Shown: positions 24,228 through 31,161 of the stretch, piece by piece | Numbering within the stretch: the first letter of the stretch is position 1 | Layout: every line of letters starts with the position of its first letter | Assembly: GCF_011044975.1 (NCBI RefSeq) | Contig: NZ_JAAKZV010000070.1 | Location: 1 to 33,397 of the forward strand | Source: Streptomyces coryli | Lineage (GTDB): Bacteria > Actinomycetota > Actinomycetes > Streptomycetales > Streptomycetaceae | Direction of reading: 5' to 3' | Length of the DNA: 33,397 nt | Made by a program: the position numbers and the translations under genes | The notes under the pieces: model-generated | What the model saw: only the letters and a program-made list of their open reading frames with translations | What the model was told of the DNA's origin: nothing | Databases searched by the model: none

Positions 24228-24257
24228 AGAGTATCAGTGCATGCTGACATCAGTCGA
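24228..24257 (-). promoter_or_regulatory. Candidate leaderless promoter of arsC
   Basis: On the minus strand TCGACT (24257-24252), 18-base spacer, TACTCT (24233-24228), six bases before the ATG at 24221. The -35 lies inside the palindrome at 24249-24264, so a repressor bound there would block arsC. Confidence 0.5.
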
Positions 24258-24264
24258 GACTGAT
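24233..24264. promoter_or_regulatory. Candidate ArsR2 operator
   Basis: A perfect inverted repeat ATCAGTC-GA-GACTGAT (24249-24264), plus an additional ATCAGT (24233-24238) 16 bp upstream. The palindrome lies inside codons 3-8 of arsR2 and covers the arsC -35; the single copy overlaps the promoter zone of both genes. Confidence 0.55.
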
Positions 24265-24552
24265 CTGATCCGCGTACTCGCGGATCCGCTCAGGATGCAG
24301 ATCGTGCATCTGCTGGCCCGCGAGACGCTGTGCACCACGCACCTGGTCGAGGAGACCGGCGCCCGCCAGACGAACCTCTCCAACCACCTGCGGGTGCTGC
24401 GCGAGGCGGGCGTGGTGGAGACCGAGCCGTGCGGCCGCTTCGTCTACTACAAGCTGCGGCCCGAGGTCCTCGAATCGCTGGCCGGCTCCTTCACCGAGCT
24501 CGCCGCCACCGCCCGTACGACCGTCGAAAACGATCGAAAGCGAGCCTGCTGA
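24241..24552 (+). CDS. arsR: ArsR-family repressor (2), linked to acr3
   Basis: A 103-residue ArsR-type repressor. VLADPLRMQIVHLLA and the recognition helix RQTNLSNHLRVLREAGVV (18 residues) are clear. It lacks the CVC site of arsR1 and arsR3; its cysteines are C31 (ETLCTTHL), C64 (EPCGRF) and the C-terminal C103, so arsenite is probably sensed through a different thiol arrangement. The ATG has no ribosome site, consistent with leaderless expression. It is followed directly by acr3 with no spacing. The promoter is shared divergently with arsC. Confidence 0.9.
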   Translation: MLTSVETDLIRVLADPLRMQIVHLLARETLCTTHLVEETGARQTNLSNHLRVLREAGVVETEPCGRFVYYKLRPEVLESLAGSFTELAATARTTVENDRKRAC

Positions 24553-25659
24553 ATGACCGCGACCGAATCCGGCACCGCCTCCGCGCAGGCCAGCGCATCA
24601 GCCGGGGACGACGCCTCGATCGTCGCCAAGCTTTCGACGCTCGACCGCTACCTCGCCGTGTGGATCCTCGCCGCCATGGCCCTCGGGCTGGGGCTTGGGC
24701 GGCTGATCCCCGGCCTGAACGACGCCCTCGCCAAGGTCGAGATCGGCGGCATCTCGCTGCCGATCGCCCTCGGCCTGCTGGTGATGATGTATCCGGTGCT
24801 GGCCAAGGTCCGCTACGACCGGCTCGACGCCGTCACCGGCGACCGGAAGCTCATGATCTCCTCGCTGGTGGTCAACTGGGTGCTCGGCCCCGCGATCATG
24901 TTCGCGCTGGCCTGGATCTTCCTGCCCGACCTGCCCGAGTACCGCACCGGCCTGATCATCGTCGGCCTGGCCCGCTGCATCGCGATGGTCATCATCTGGA
25001 ACGACCTCGCCTGCGGCGACCGCGAGGCAGCCGCCGTCCTCGTGGCCCTCAACTCCGTCTTCCAGGTCGTGATGTTCGGCGTCCTCGGCTGGTTCTACCT
25101 CGACCTGCTCCCCGGCTGGCTGGGCCTCGGCGACGGCGAACACCTCGACATCTCGATGTGGAAGATCGCGCTGAACGTCGTCATCTTCCTCGGCATCCCG
25201 CTCCTGGCGGGCTTCCTCACCCGCCGTATCGGCGAGAAGAAGCTGGGCCAGGAGGCATACGAGTCGAAGTTCCTGCCGAAGATCGGCCCGTGGGCGCTCT
25301 ACGGCCTGCTCTTCACGATCGTCATCCTCTTCGCCCTGCAGGGGAAGACGATCACCTCGCAGCCGCTGGACGTGGCCCGTATCGCGCTGCCGCTGCTGGT
25401 CTACTTCGCGCTGATGTGGTTCGGCACCTTCGCCCTCGGCAAGGCCCTCGGCCTCGCCTACGACCGCACCGCGACGCTCGCCTTCACCGCGGCCGGCAAT
25501 AACTTCGAGCTCGCCATCGCGGTCGCCATCGCCACCTTCGGCGTGACCAGCGGCCAGGCCCTCTCCGGCGTCGTCGGCCCGCTGATCGAGGTGCCGGTGC
25601 TGGTGGCCCTGGTCTACGTATCGCTGGCCTGGCGACGGAAGTTCAGCCCGGCGGCGTGA
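24553..25659 (+). CDS. acr3: Arsenite efflux permease Acr3
   Basis: A 368-residue inner-membrane arsenite exporter of the ACR3 family with about ten hydrophobic helices after a 25-residue Ala/Ser-rich cytoplasmic start. Family blocks: MMYPVLAKVRYD, ARCIAMVIIWNDLACGD with the essential Cys (C142) on the transport helix, and FTAAGNNFELAIAVAIATFG. It exports arsenite using the proton gradient. The ATG directly follows the arsR2 stop, and its own stop overlaps the GTG of the flavoprotein gene (GTGA). arsR2-acr3-arsO is therefore one operon. Confidence 0.95.
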   Translation: MTATESGTASAQASASAGDDASIVAKLSTLDRYLAVWILAAMALGLGLGRLIPGLNDALAKVEIGGISLPIALGLLVMMYPVLAKVRYDRLDAVTGDRKLMISSLVVNWVLGPAIMFALAWIFLPDLPEYRTGLIIVGLARCIAMVIIWNDLACGDREAAAVLVALNSVFQVVMFGVLGWFYLDLLPGWLGLGDGEHLDISMWKIALNVVIFLGIPLLAGFLTRRIGEKKLGQEAYESKFLPKIGPWALYGLLFTIVILFALQGKTITSQPLDVARIALPLLVYFALMWFGTFALGKALGLAYDRTATLAFTAAGNNFELAIAVAIATFGVTSGQALSGVVGPLIEVPVLVALVYVSLAWRRKFSPAA

Positions 25660-26729
25660 TCGGCATGAGCGGTACGCGGACGGTGCAGGTGGTGGTGATC
25701 GGCGGCGGGCAGTCCGGGCTCGCCGCCGGGTACCACCTGCGCCGCCTGGGCGTGGACTTCGTCGTCCTCGACGCGCAGTCCACACCCGGCGGGGCATGGC
25801 AGCACGGGTGGGATTCGCTGCGTCTGTTCTCCCCGGCCGGCTACTCCTCCTTGCCGGGCCGGCTGATGCCGTCCCAGCCGGGCGCGGAGTATCCGGACGC
25901 CGCCCATGTGGTGGCGTACCTCCGGGAGTACGAGAAGCGGTACCAGCTGCCGGTGCAGCGGCCCATGCGCGTGCTCGGCGTCCACCGCGACGGTGAACTG
26001 CTGCGCGTGGCGACCGACTCCGGCACCTGGCGGGCCGGAGCGGTGATCAGCGCGACCGGCACCTGGTGGCGGCCCTTCCTGCCCGCGGTCCCGGGCAGCG
26101 GCGGGTTCGCAGGCAGGCAGCTGCACACCGTGGAGTACCGGCGCCCGCAGGATCTCGCGGGGCAGCGGGTGATCGTGGTCGGCGGCGGCAACTCCGGCGC
26201 CCAGATCGCCGCCGACCTCGCCCACGACACCGAGCTCACCTGGGTCACCCAGCGCCCGCCGCGCTTCCTGGCCGACGACATCGACGGCCGCGCCCTGTTC
26301 GACGCCGCCACCGCCCGCCGGCGCGCCCTCGACGAGGGGCGTACCGACACCGGCGGCGTCGCCTCCCTCGGCGACATCGTCGCCGTCCCGCCGGTCCGCG
26401 AGGCCCGGGACCGCGGCCTGCTCAAGGCCCGCCCGATGTTCACCCGCCTGCTGTCCGACGGCGTGGAATGGGCCGACGGCACCCGCGCCGAAGCCGACGC
26501 GGTCATCTGGTGCACCGGCTTCCGCCCCGCGCTGTCCCACCTCGCCCCGCTCCAACTCCGCGGCCGGCGCGGCCACATCGCCACCGCCGGCACCCGGGCC
26601 GTGGACGAGCCGCGGCTGCACCTCCTCGGCTACGGGGACTGGACCGGCCCCGCTTCCGCCACCCTCATCGGCGTCGGCCGCCCCGCCCGCGACGCGGCCC
26701 GCGCGGTCGCCGAACTCCTCCGGCGGTGA
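25656..26729 (+). CDS. arsO: ArsO-type flavin-dependent monooxygenase
   Basis: A 357-residue FAD/NADPH oxidoreductase. An N-terminal FAD-binding GGGQSG (16-21) is followed by PGGAWQHGWDSLRLFSP, ISATGTWW, a second dinucleotide motif GGGNSG (176-181) for NADPH and WCTGFRPAL near the end of the core. Streptomyces ars clusters carry a flavoprotein named ArsO in this position (established for arsRBOCT-type clusters); its reaction on arsenic is not settled. The start used is the GTG at 25656, coupled to acr3 (GTGA); an ATG at 25665 is the alternative. No terminator of good quality follows. Confidence 0.82.
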   Translation: MIGMSGTRTVQVVVIGGGQSGLAAGYHLRRLGVDFVVLDAQSTPGGAWQHGWDSLRLFSPAGYSSLPGRLMPSQPGAEYPDAAHVVAYLREYEKRYQLPVQRPMRVLGVHRDGELLRVATDSGTWRAGAVISATGTWWRPFLPAVPGSGGFAGRQLHTVEYRRPQDLAGQRVIVVGGGNSGAQIAADLAHDTELTWVTQRPPRFLADDIDGRALFDAATARRRALDEGRTDTGGVASLGDIVAVPPVREARDRGLLKARPMFTRLLSDGVEWADGTRAEADAVIWCTGFRPALSHLAPLQLRGRRGHIATAGTRAVDEPRLHLLGYGDWTGPASATLIGVGRPARDAARAVAELLRR

Positions 26730-26862
26730 CCGCCCGTGGGCGGCGTCGCACACGGCGGGACTGCCCTGGTCTCCCGCATATGCACGCGGACCGTACGAGC
26801 GGGACAATGGAAGTGGAGACGTCGGCGCGCGCCGCGCGCGGCCGGCGATCGAGGAGGCCGCC

Positions 26863-27186
26863 ATGGCAGCCGATATCCAGCCGTCCGTGACCATCACCGA
26901 GGCCGAAGGGCAGCGCGTCGTCGTGTGCTTGGCCGGGGAGCTGGAGGCGCACATGGCGCTCGAGCTCGAGGAACGGTTCGCCGATCCGCGGATGCTTCAG
27001 GCCCGCGAGTGGGTGCTGGACATGGAGGCGGTCATCTGGCTGGACCTGACGTGCGCCTATGCGCTCTTCCGCGCCGCCACCAGCGCCCCCGAACCCATTG
27101 CCCTGCACATCCACGGCGCCCGGCGCAGCGTCCAGCACATCCTGCGCGATGCGGGTGTGGACGCGATCGCCACCGTCAACGAGTGA
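26863..27186 (+). CDS. STAS-domain protein (anti-sigma-antagonist-like)
   Basis: A 107-residue single STAS domain, as in SpoIIAA/RsbV antagonists that bind anti-sigma kinases. Pattern: ITEAEGQRVVVCLAGELEAH, LELEERFADPRM, VLDMEAVIWLDLTCAYALFRAA (core), ending with an amphipathic helix. The usual D-S-S-G phosphorylation loop is D61-L-T63-C64, so Thr63 would be the phospho-acceptor and the Gly is Cys. AGGAGG lies seven bases upstream of the ATG. It sits between arsO and convergent arsR3, with a 133-bp gap before it. Whether it belongs to the arsenic genes is unknown. Confidence 0.75.
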   Translation: MAADIQPSVTITEAEGQRVVVCLAGELEAHMALELEERFADPRMLQAREWVLDMEAVIWLDLTCAYALFRAATSAPEPIALHIHGARRSVQHILRDAGVDAIATVNE

Positions 27187-27195
27187 TACGGCGCC

Positions 27196-27555
27196 TCATC
27201 CAGAGATCAGCGCCTGCCCCATGGCGGCGACGACGGACGGCTCGACGCGGTAGTACACCCAGGTGCCGCGACGCTCGGAGGTGAGCAGACCGGCCTCCTT
27301 GAGCTTCTTCAGGTGGTGGGAGACGGTCGGCTGCGAAACCCCGACATCGGAGATGTCGCACACGCACGCCTCCCCGCCCTCGTGCGAGGCGACGAGCGAG
27401 AACAGCCGCAGCCGCACCGGATCCCCGAGCGCCTTGAACATCCGCGCGGCCCGCTCCGCCTCGTCCGCCGTGAGCGGCCGCTCGTTCAGCGGCGGGCAGC
27501 AGGGGGCGACGGCCTCGGGCTCGAGGACCGGCAGGAGAGGGCTCGCATTCGACAT
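27196..27555 (-). CDS. arsR: ArsR-family repressor (3), CC/CVC type
   Basis: A 119-residue ArsR-type repressor with both parts of the actinobacterial As(III) site: C19-C20 in the N-terminal arm (APCCPPL) and C65-V-C67-D on the ligand helix, as in Corynebacterium ArsR1. Winged helix: KALGDPVRLRLFSLVAS and QPTVSHHLKKLKEAGLL. The ATG at 27555 lies inside a 32-bp operator-like inverted repeat, and CAAAAT six bases upstream suggests a leaderless promoter. Further in-frame starts to 27816 were rejected because they run through the two operators. Divergent from the Cys-tailed flavoprotein. Confidence 0.9.
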   Translation of the reverse strand: MSNASPLLPVLEPEAVAPCCPPLNERPLTADEAERAARMFKALGDPVRLRLFSLVASHEGGEACVCDISDVGVSQPTVSHHLKKLKEAGLLTSERRGTWVYYRVEPSVVAAMGQALISG

Positions 27556-27579
27556 ACGTCTATTTTGACACACGTCGAA
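27548..27579. promoter_or_regulatory. ArsR3 operator, copy 1
   Basis: An imperfect inverted repeat with outer arms TTCGAC (27548-27553) and GTCGAA (27574-27579) and inner GTC/GAC pairs, over the arsR3 start codon. About 28 of 34 positions match copy 2 at 27629-27662 on the same strand. Confidence 0.6.
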
Positions 27580-27628
27580 ACCGCAGGACCAGGCCCGGCC
27601 CCACAGACTCCTCCATGTCAGCTCCTTG

Positions 27629-27662
27629 TTTCGACGTATGTCTATATTGACACCTATCGAAA
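27629..27662 (+). promoter_or_regulatory. ArsR3 operator, copy 2, with embedded promoter
   Basis: Outer arms TTTCGA (27629-27634) and TCGAAA (27657-27662), with the same interior as copy 1 including TTGACAC. TTGACA (27647-27652) with CATGCT 17 bases later (27670-27675) would transcribe the flavoprotein gene at 27819 and be blocked by ArsR3. Confidence 0.55.
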
Positions 27663-27818
27663 CAGATGGCATGCTGACCCCGCAAGACATCGACAGATCT
27701 CGAATCAGGCCCTGGCAGGAATTCGCGCCCATCGCACCGCCAGGCACCTGGAAGGTGCCCGCTTCAGCGGTCACTGTGGCCAAGGGCCATCCGCCAACGA
27801 ATCGAGGACACCGCACCC

Positions 27819-29150
27819 ATGAGCACCGACCGGCACCAGCTCCCCGTCATCGTCATCGGAGCGGGCCCCATCGGCCTGGCCGCCGCCGCCCATCTCCTGG
27901 ACCGCGGCATCGAACCGCTCGTCCTCGAAGCCGGTCCGAGCGCCGGGCACGCCGTACGCGAGTGGTCCCACGTCCGCCTCTTCTCGCCCTGGAGCGAGGT
28001 CGTCGACCCGGCCGCGGAGAAGCTCCTCGCCCCCACCGGGTGGGTACGGCCCGAGGGCACCGCGTACCCGAGCGGCGGCGACTGGGCGGCGCGCTACCTG
28101 CAGCCGCTCGCCGAAGTCCTCGGCGACAAGGTCCGCTTCAACTCCCGCGTCACCGGCGTCACTCGCGCCGGCCGCGACCGGATCGTGGACGCCGACCGCG
28201 AGCAGCAGCCCTTCGCCGTACACGTCACGCACCCCGACGGCAGCGAGGAGCGCCTCCTCGCCCGCGCCGTCATCGACGCCTCCGGCACCTGGAGCACCCC
28301 CTCCCCGCTCGGCGGCAACGGACTCCCGGCCCTGGGCGAGAGGGCCGCGGCCGCGCGAATCTCGTATCAGGTGCCGGACCTCAAGGACCCGGCGGTACGC
28401 GCCCGTTACGCCGGCAAGCGCACCGCCGTCATCGGCTCCGGCGCCTCCGCCTTCACCGCCCTCGCCTACCTGGCCGAGCTCGCCAAGGACGCCCCCGGCA
28501 CGCACACCACCTGGGTGCTGCGCCGCGGCATCAGCGGCAGCACCTTCGGCGGCGGCGAGGCCGACCAGCTGCCCGCCCGCGGCGCGCTCGGGCTGCGGGC
28601 CAAGGCGGCGGTGGACGAGGGTTACGCGGACGCGGTCACCGGCTTCCACACCACCGAAGTGGCGCGGGAAGGAGACCAGTTGGTCCTGATCGCCGAGGAC
28701 GACCGCCGCCTGGCCCCCGTCGACGAAATCATCGTCCTCACCGGCTTCCGCCCGGACCTGACCTTCCTCGACGAGCTCCGCCTCGCCCTCGACGCGCGCC
28801 TCCAGGCCCCGGTCGAACTCGCCCCGCTGATCGACCCCAACGTCCACTCCTGCGGCACCGTCTACCCGCACGGCGTGAACGAGCTCTCCCACTCCGAGCA
28901 GGACATCTACCTCGTCGGGATGAAGTCCTACGGCCGCGCCCCCACCTTCCTGGCGATGACCGGCTACGAGCAGGTCCGCTCCATCGCAGCAGCCCTCGCG
29001 GGCGACCGCGAGGCGGCGGAACGCGTCGAACTCACCCTCCCCGACACCGGCGTCTGCGGCGGCGCCGGCCTCTTCGACGAGCCCACCACCCAGCCGGAAG
29101 CGGACAGCGCCGGCTGTTGCAGCACCAACACCACCGGCGGCGGGTGCTGA
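27819..29150 (+). CDS. FAD-dependent oxidoreductase with Cys-rich C-terminal tail (ars-linked)
   Basis: A 443-residue flavoprotein with FAD motif GAGPIG (14-19), REWSHVRLFSPWSE, SGTWSTPSPLGG and a second dinucleotide motif GSGASA (206-211), followed by VLTGFRPDL. It is longer than ArsO, with extra central sequence. The last 31 residues are a flexible Gly/Thr/Ser segment with Cys413, the pair Cys433-Cys434 and a terminal Cys443, resembling a thiol metalloid-binding tail. Start ATG with GAGGAC eight bases upstream. The promoter overlaps ArsR3 operator copy 2, tying it to arsenic. It may oxidise or sequester arsenite or protect against it; none is proven. A strong terminator follows. Confidence 0.8.
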   Translation: MSTDRHQLPVIVIGAGPIGLAAAAHLLDRGIEPLVLEAGPSAGHAVREWSHVRLFSPWSEVVDPAAEKLLAPTGWVRPEGTAYPSGGDWAARYLQPLAEVLGDKVRFNSRVTGVTRAGRDRIVDADREQQPFAVHVTHPDGSEERLLARAVIDASGTWSTPSPLGGNGLPALGERAAAARISYQVPDLKDPAVRARYAGKRTAVIGSGASAFTALAYLAELAKDAPGTHTTWVLRRGISGSTFGGGEADQLPARGALGLRAKAAVDEGYADAVTGFHTTEVAREGDQLVLIAEDDRRLAPVDEIIVLTGFRPDLTFLDELRLALDARLQAPVELAPLIDPNVHSCGTVYPHGVNELSHSEQDIYLVGMKSYGRAPTFLAMTGYEQVRSIAAALAGDREAAERVELTLPDTGVCGGAGLFDEPTTQPEADSAGCCSTNTTGGGC

Positions 29151-29154
29151 GCAC

Positions 29155-29192
29155 CGCTCTGGTCCCGGCCTCCAACTGCCGGGACCAGAGCG
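29155..29192 (+). terminator. Strong terminator after the flavoprotein
   Basis: Perfect 15-bp stem, CGCTCTGGTCCCGGC (29155-29169) with its complement (29178-29192), eight-base loop, starting five bases after the stop at 29150. Confidence 0.85.
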
Positions 29193-29212
29193 TCCAGTTC
29201 TTCAGCGCCGTT

Positions 29213-29470
29213 CTAGGCGTGATTGGCGTAGAACAAGGCTCCGAAAATGACCAGCGCGACGAATGCTCCGGCACCGCCGGCACCGGGGGATCGGCGACGG
29301 ATGGCGCAGGCAACGAACATCACCAGCGCGACCGTCCAACCTGCACCATAGATCCACCATCCAATTCGGATGGATGGCGCAGTTTCGATGGCAGTGAAAC
29401 ATAGAAAGGCCACGAAGTTGGTCGCGAAAACGGACGCCCAGGCGTTACGCTCGACGATCTCGTATGTCAT
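29213..29470 (-). CDS. Small membrane protein (unknown)
   Basis: An 85-residue hydrophobic protein. Two to three helices are visible: WASVFATNFVAFLCFTAIE, GWWIYGAGWTVALVMFVACA and, after RRRSPGAGG, AFVALVIFGALFYANHA. The RRR between the last two suggests a cytoplasmic loop. ATG 29470 has AGGAATGGGAA just upstream. It follows the secreted-protein gene by 33 bp on the same strand. Base composition is lower in GC than its neighbours. No family recognised; pairing with a secreted helical protein allows an immunity-type role, which is speculation. Confidence 0.65.
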   Translation of the reverse strand: MTYEIVERNAWASVFATNFVAFLCFTAIETAPSIRIGWWIYGAGWTVALVMFVACAIRRRSPGAGGAGAFVALVIFGALFYANHA

Positions 29471-29503
29471 TTCCCATTCCTGGTCGATGCTGCGTAGCGT
29501 GCT

Positions 29504-29989
29504 TTAGCTCCAGGGGATCGACGCCAGATATTTGACCAGCTCCGCGATGGCCTCCCCCGGGGCGGCCTTGATGGTCCACTTGAGCGGGTTGAGGTTACTC
29601 AAGCCGTCGACCCACTCGTTGAAGGACTTGACGCCGTTCTGCGCCGCCTCCCAGGCCGGCTTGGCATACTTGCTGCCGGCCTTCTTGATCGCGTTCCAGA
29701 GCGCCTTGGCAGCGGCACCGAGCCCCGCCCTGTCCTGCGCTCCGCCCTCCTGCTCCAGCGCGGTCCTGACCTGCTCGACGTCGGCCGCCGTGAGGCCTTC
29801 ACCCTTCCCCTGGGCGATGAGGTTCAGGGCCTGCTGCAGTGACGCCTGCTGGTCTGGAGTCAGCGCACCGGCCGCAGCGACAGGACGCCCCTGGGGCGCC
29901 TCCTGCGCGTGCACCAGACCGGACGCGCCCCCGAGCGTGAGTGCCGTCACAATCGAAACAGATGCCAAGCGTATGGCGTTGCGGTTCAC
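29504..29989 (-). CDS. Secreted small helical protein (unknown)
   Basis: A 161-residue protein with a Sec signal peptide (NRNAIRLASVSIVTALTLGG in part) and a predicted cleavage after VHA (VHA|QEAPQG), giving a mature chain of about 130 residues. The first half (LTPDQQASLQQALNLIAQGK in part, GLTAADVEQVRTALEQEGG in part) is helical and acidic. The second half is cationic, amphipathic and Trp-rich: LWNAIKKAGSKYAKPAWEAA, GVKSFNEWVDGL, NPLKW, ending YLASIPWS. The GTG start at 29989 is preceded by AAGGGAAA; longer upstream starts were rejected. Similar Lys/Trp-rich secreted proteins occur in Streptomyces with no known role. A bacteriocin-like or surface-active function is possible but unproven. Confidence 0.7.
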   Translation of the reverse strand: MNRNAIRLASVSIVTALTLGGASGLVHAQEAPQGRPVAAAGALTPDQQASLQQALNLIAQGKGEGLTAADVEQVRTALEQEGGAQDRAGLGAAAKALWNAIKKAGSKYAKPAWEAAQNGVKSFNEWVDGLSNLNPLKWTIKAAPGEAIAELVKYLASIPWS

Positions 29990-30006
29990 GTATTGTTTCC
30001 CTTGCG

Positions 30007-30037
30007 TTGATAGCGCACGGGGAGGGAGCCGAGTCAA
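30007..30037 (-). promoter_or_regulatory. Candidate promoter of the secreted helical protein
   Basis: On the minus strand TTGACT (30037-30032), 18-19-base spacer, CTATCA/TATCAA (30013-30007). It lies just before the ribosome site of the GTG at 29989. Confidence 0.4.
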
Positions 30038-30414
30038 GCGGCCTGGAAAGTGTGGAAACCGAAAGGCCCACGACTGGCTCTCTCCCCCTTGATTTTGCGC
30101 AGGGTTCGATACGCAAGGCCCGCGTAGTGAATACGAGCAGTCCGTCGCGTGCGCAAGCGTGGATTCTCAACCCCGTGCAATTACTGGCCTGTTCCCGATG
30201 GTCAGTCGGGCTGTTGGCGGGTAAAAACTAACACGATCTTTTCTCACGTAACCATCACAGCTTCTGCGGAAATCGTGTGACGTAAGCCACAGTCATCGAT
30301 CTTTAGATGCCGCCAACTATCCAACATTCGGGCATAGTTGACGTCCCGTGTACGAGACTTCGAACCGCCGATAATCACTGGCGCCCGGCCACTGGCCGGC
30401 GTCACGATGGCGCG
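30038..30414. other. Gene-free, lower-GC region
   Basis: No convincing gene. AT content rises to about half around 30215-30310 (TAAAAAC, TTTTCTCACG), then returns to normal. ACACGAT (30231-30237) and ATCGTGT (30272-30278) are complementary but 34 bases apart. It probably contains the promoter of the LysE-type gene. Confidence 0.5.
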
Positions 30415-31038
30415 ATGCTGACCTCACTGCTCGCCTTCTTGGGCGCCTGCACGCTGATCGCCGCGACTCCGGGTCCTTCCACGGTGCTGATCATCCGGCA
30501 GTCGCTGCAGAGCAAGCGGGCCGGGATGGCGGCGGTGCTCGGCAATGAGACCGGGGTCTTTCTGTGGGGTGTCATCGCGGCCTGCGGGCTGACCGCGCTG
30601 CTTGCCGCGTCCGAGGTCGCGTACGACGTGATGCGCTTCGTCGGTGCCGCGGTGCTGCTGTGGTTCGGGGTGCAGGCGCTGCGGGCGGCGCGGCGCGGGG
30701 GTGCGGAGGGGTTCGCCGAGGAGGGGACGGCGGAGCCCTCGCCGCGGCGGGCGTATCGCACGGCGCTGGTGGTGAACCTCGCGAACCCGAAGGTCGGCGT
30801 CTTCGCCATGTCCTTCCTGCCGCAGTTCGTGCCGCACGGCGCCCCGCACCTCGCGACGACGGTCGCGCTGGCGGCGATCTGGGCGGTGTACGAGGTCGCC
30901 TACTACGCCGTGTACGTGTGGGGAGTGCAGCGGCTGAAGGGCGTGCTGTCCCGGGCCGGCGTGCGCAAGCGGCTCGAGCAGATCTGCGGGACGGTGCTGA
31001 TCGCCCTGGGTGTACGGCTGGCCGCGGACGCCCGCTGA
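30415..31038 (+). CDS. LysE/RhtB-family amino acid exporter
   Basis: A 207-residue inner-membrane exporter with about six helices. The N-terminal signature FLGACTLIAATPGPSTVLIIRQ (in part), GNETGVFLWGVIAACG, VLLWFGVQALRAARR, the loop RRAYRTALVVNLANPKVGVF and QFVPHGAP are those of LysE/RhtB proteins that export amino acids or their derivatives. The ATG at 30415 is the natural start; no ribosome site is evident, so it may be leaderless. The stop codon TGA (31036-31038) is inside the first unit of a 13-bp tandem repeat. Substrate unknown. Confidence 0.88.
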   Translation: MLTSLLAFLGACTLIAATPGPSTVLIIRQSLQSKRAGMAAVLGNETGVFLWGVIAACGLTALLAASEVAYDVMRFVGAAVLLWFGVQALRAARRGGAEGFAEEGTAEPSPRRAYRTALVVNLANPKVGVFAMSFLPQFVPHGAPHLATTVALAAIWAVYEVAYYAVYVWGVQRLKGVLSRAGVRKRLEQICGTVLIALGVRLAADAR

Positions 31039-31084
31039 GGACGTGCGCTGAGGACGTGCGCTGAGGACGTGCGCTGAGGACGTG
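31033..31084. repeat. Tandem repeat, 4 x 13 bp
   Basis: Four perfect copies of CGCTGAGGACGTG (31033-31045, 31046-31058, 31059-31071, 31072-31084). The first contains the stop codon of the LysE-type gene. Copy number is likely to vary between strains. Confidence 0.95.
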
Positions 31085-31161
31085 CCCGCCGCCGGGATCA
31101 CATCGTGACCTTTGCGCGGTAGGCTGCTCCGCCACTCGCCCGAACCCCAGGGAGGTGGCCC

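Noticed and set aside
26730-26743. Hairpin CCGCCC-GT-GGGCGG after arsO
   Set aside because: The loop is only two bases and the stem short, so it is unlikely to be a terminator on its own.
27671-27818. Possible extra gene starting at the ATG of 27671
   Set aside because: It starts inside the promoter zone and runs out of frame into the flavoprotein gene with low-complexity Arg/His/Pro sequence.
30231-30278. Inverted repeat ACACGAT / ATCGTGT
   Set aside because: Seven-base arms 34 bases apart in AT-richer DNA are close to chance and match no known operator.
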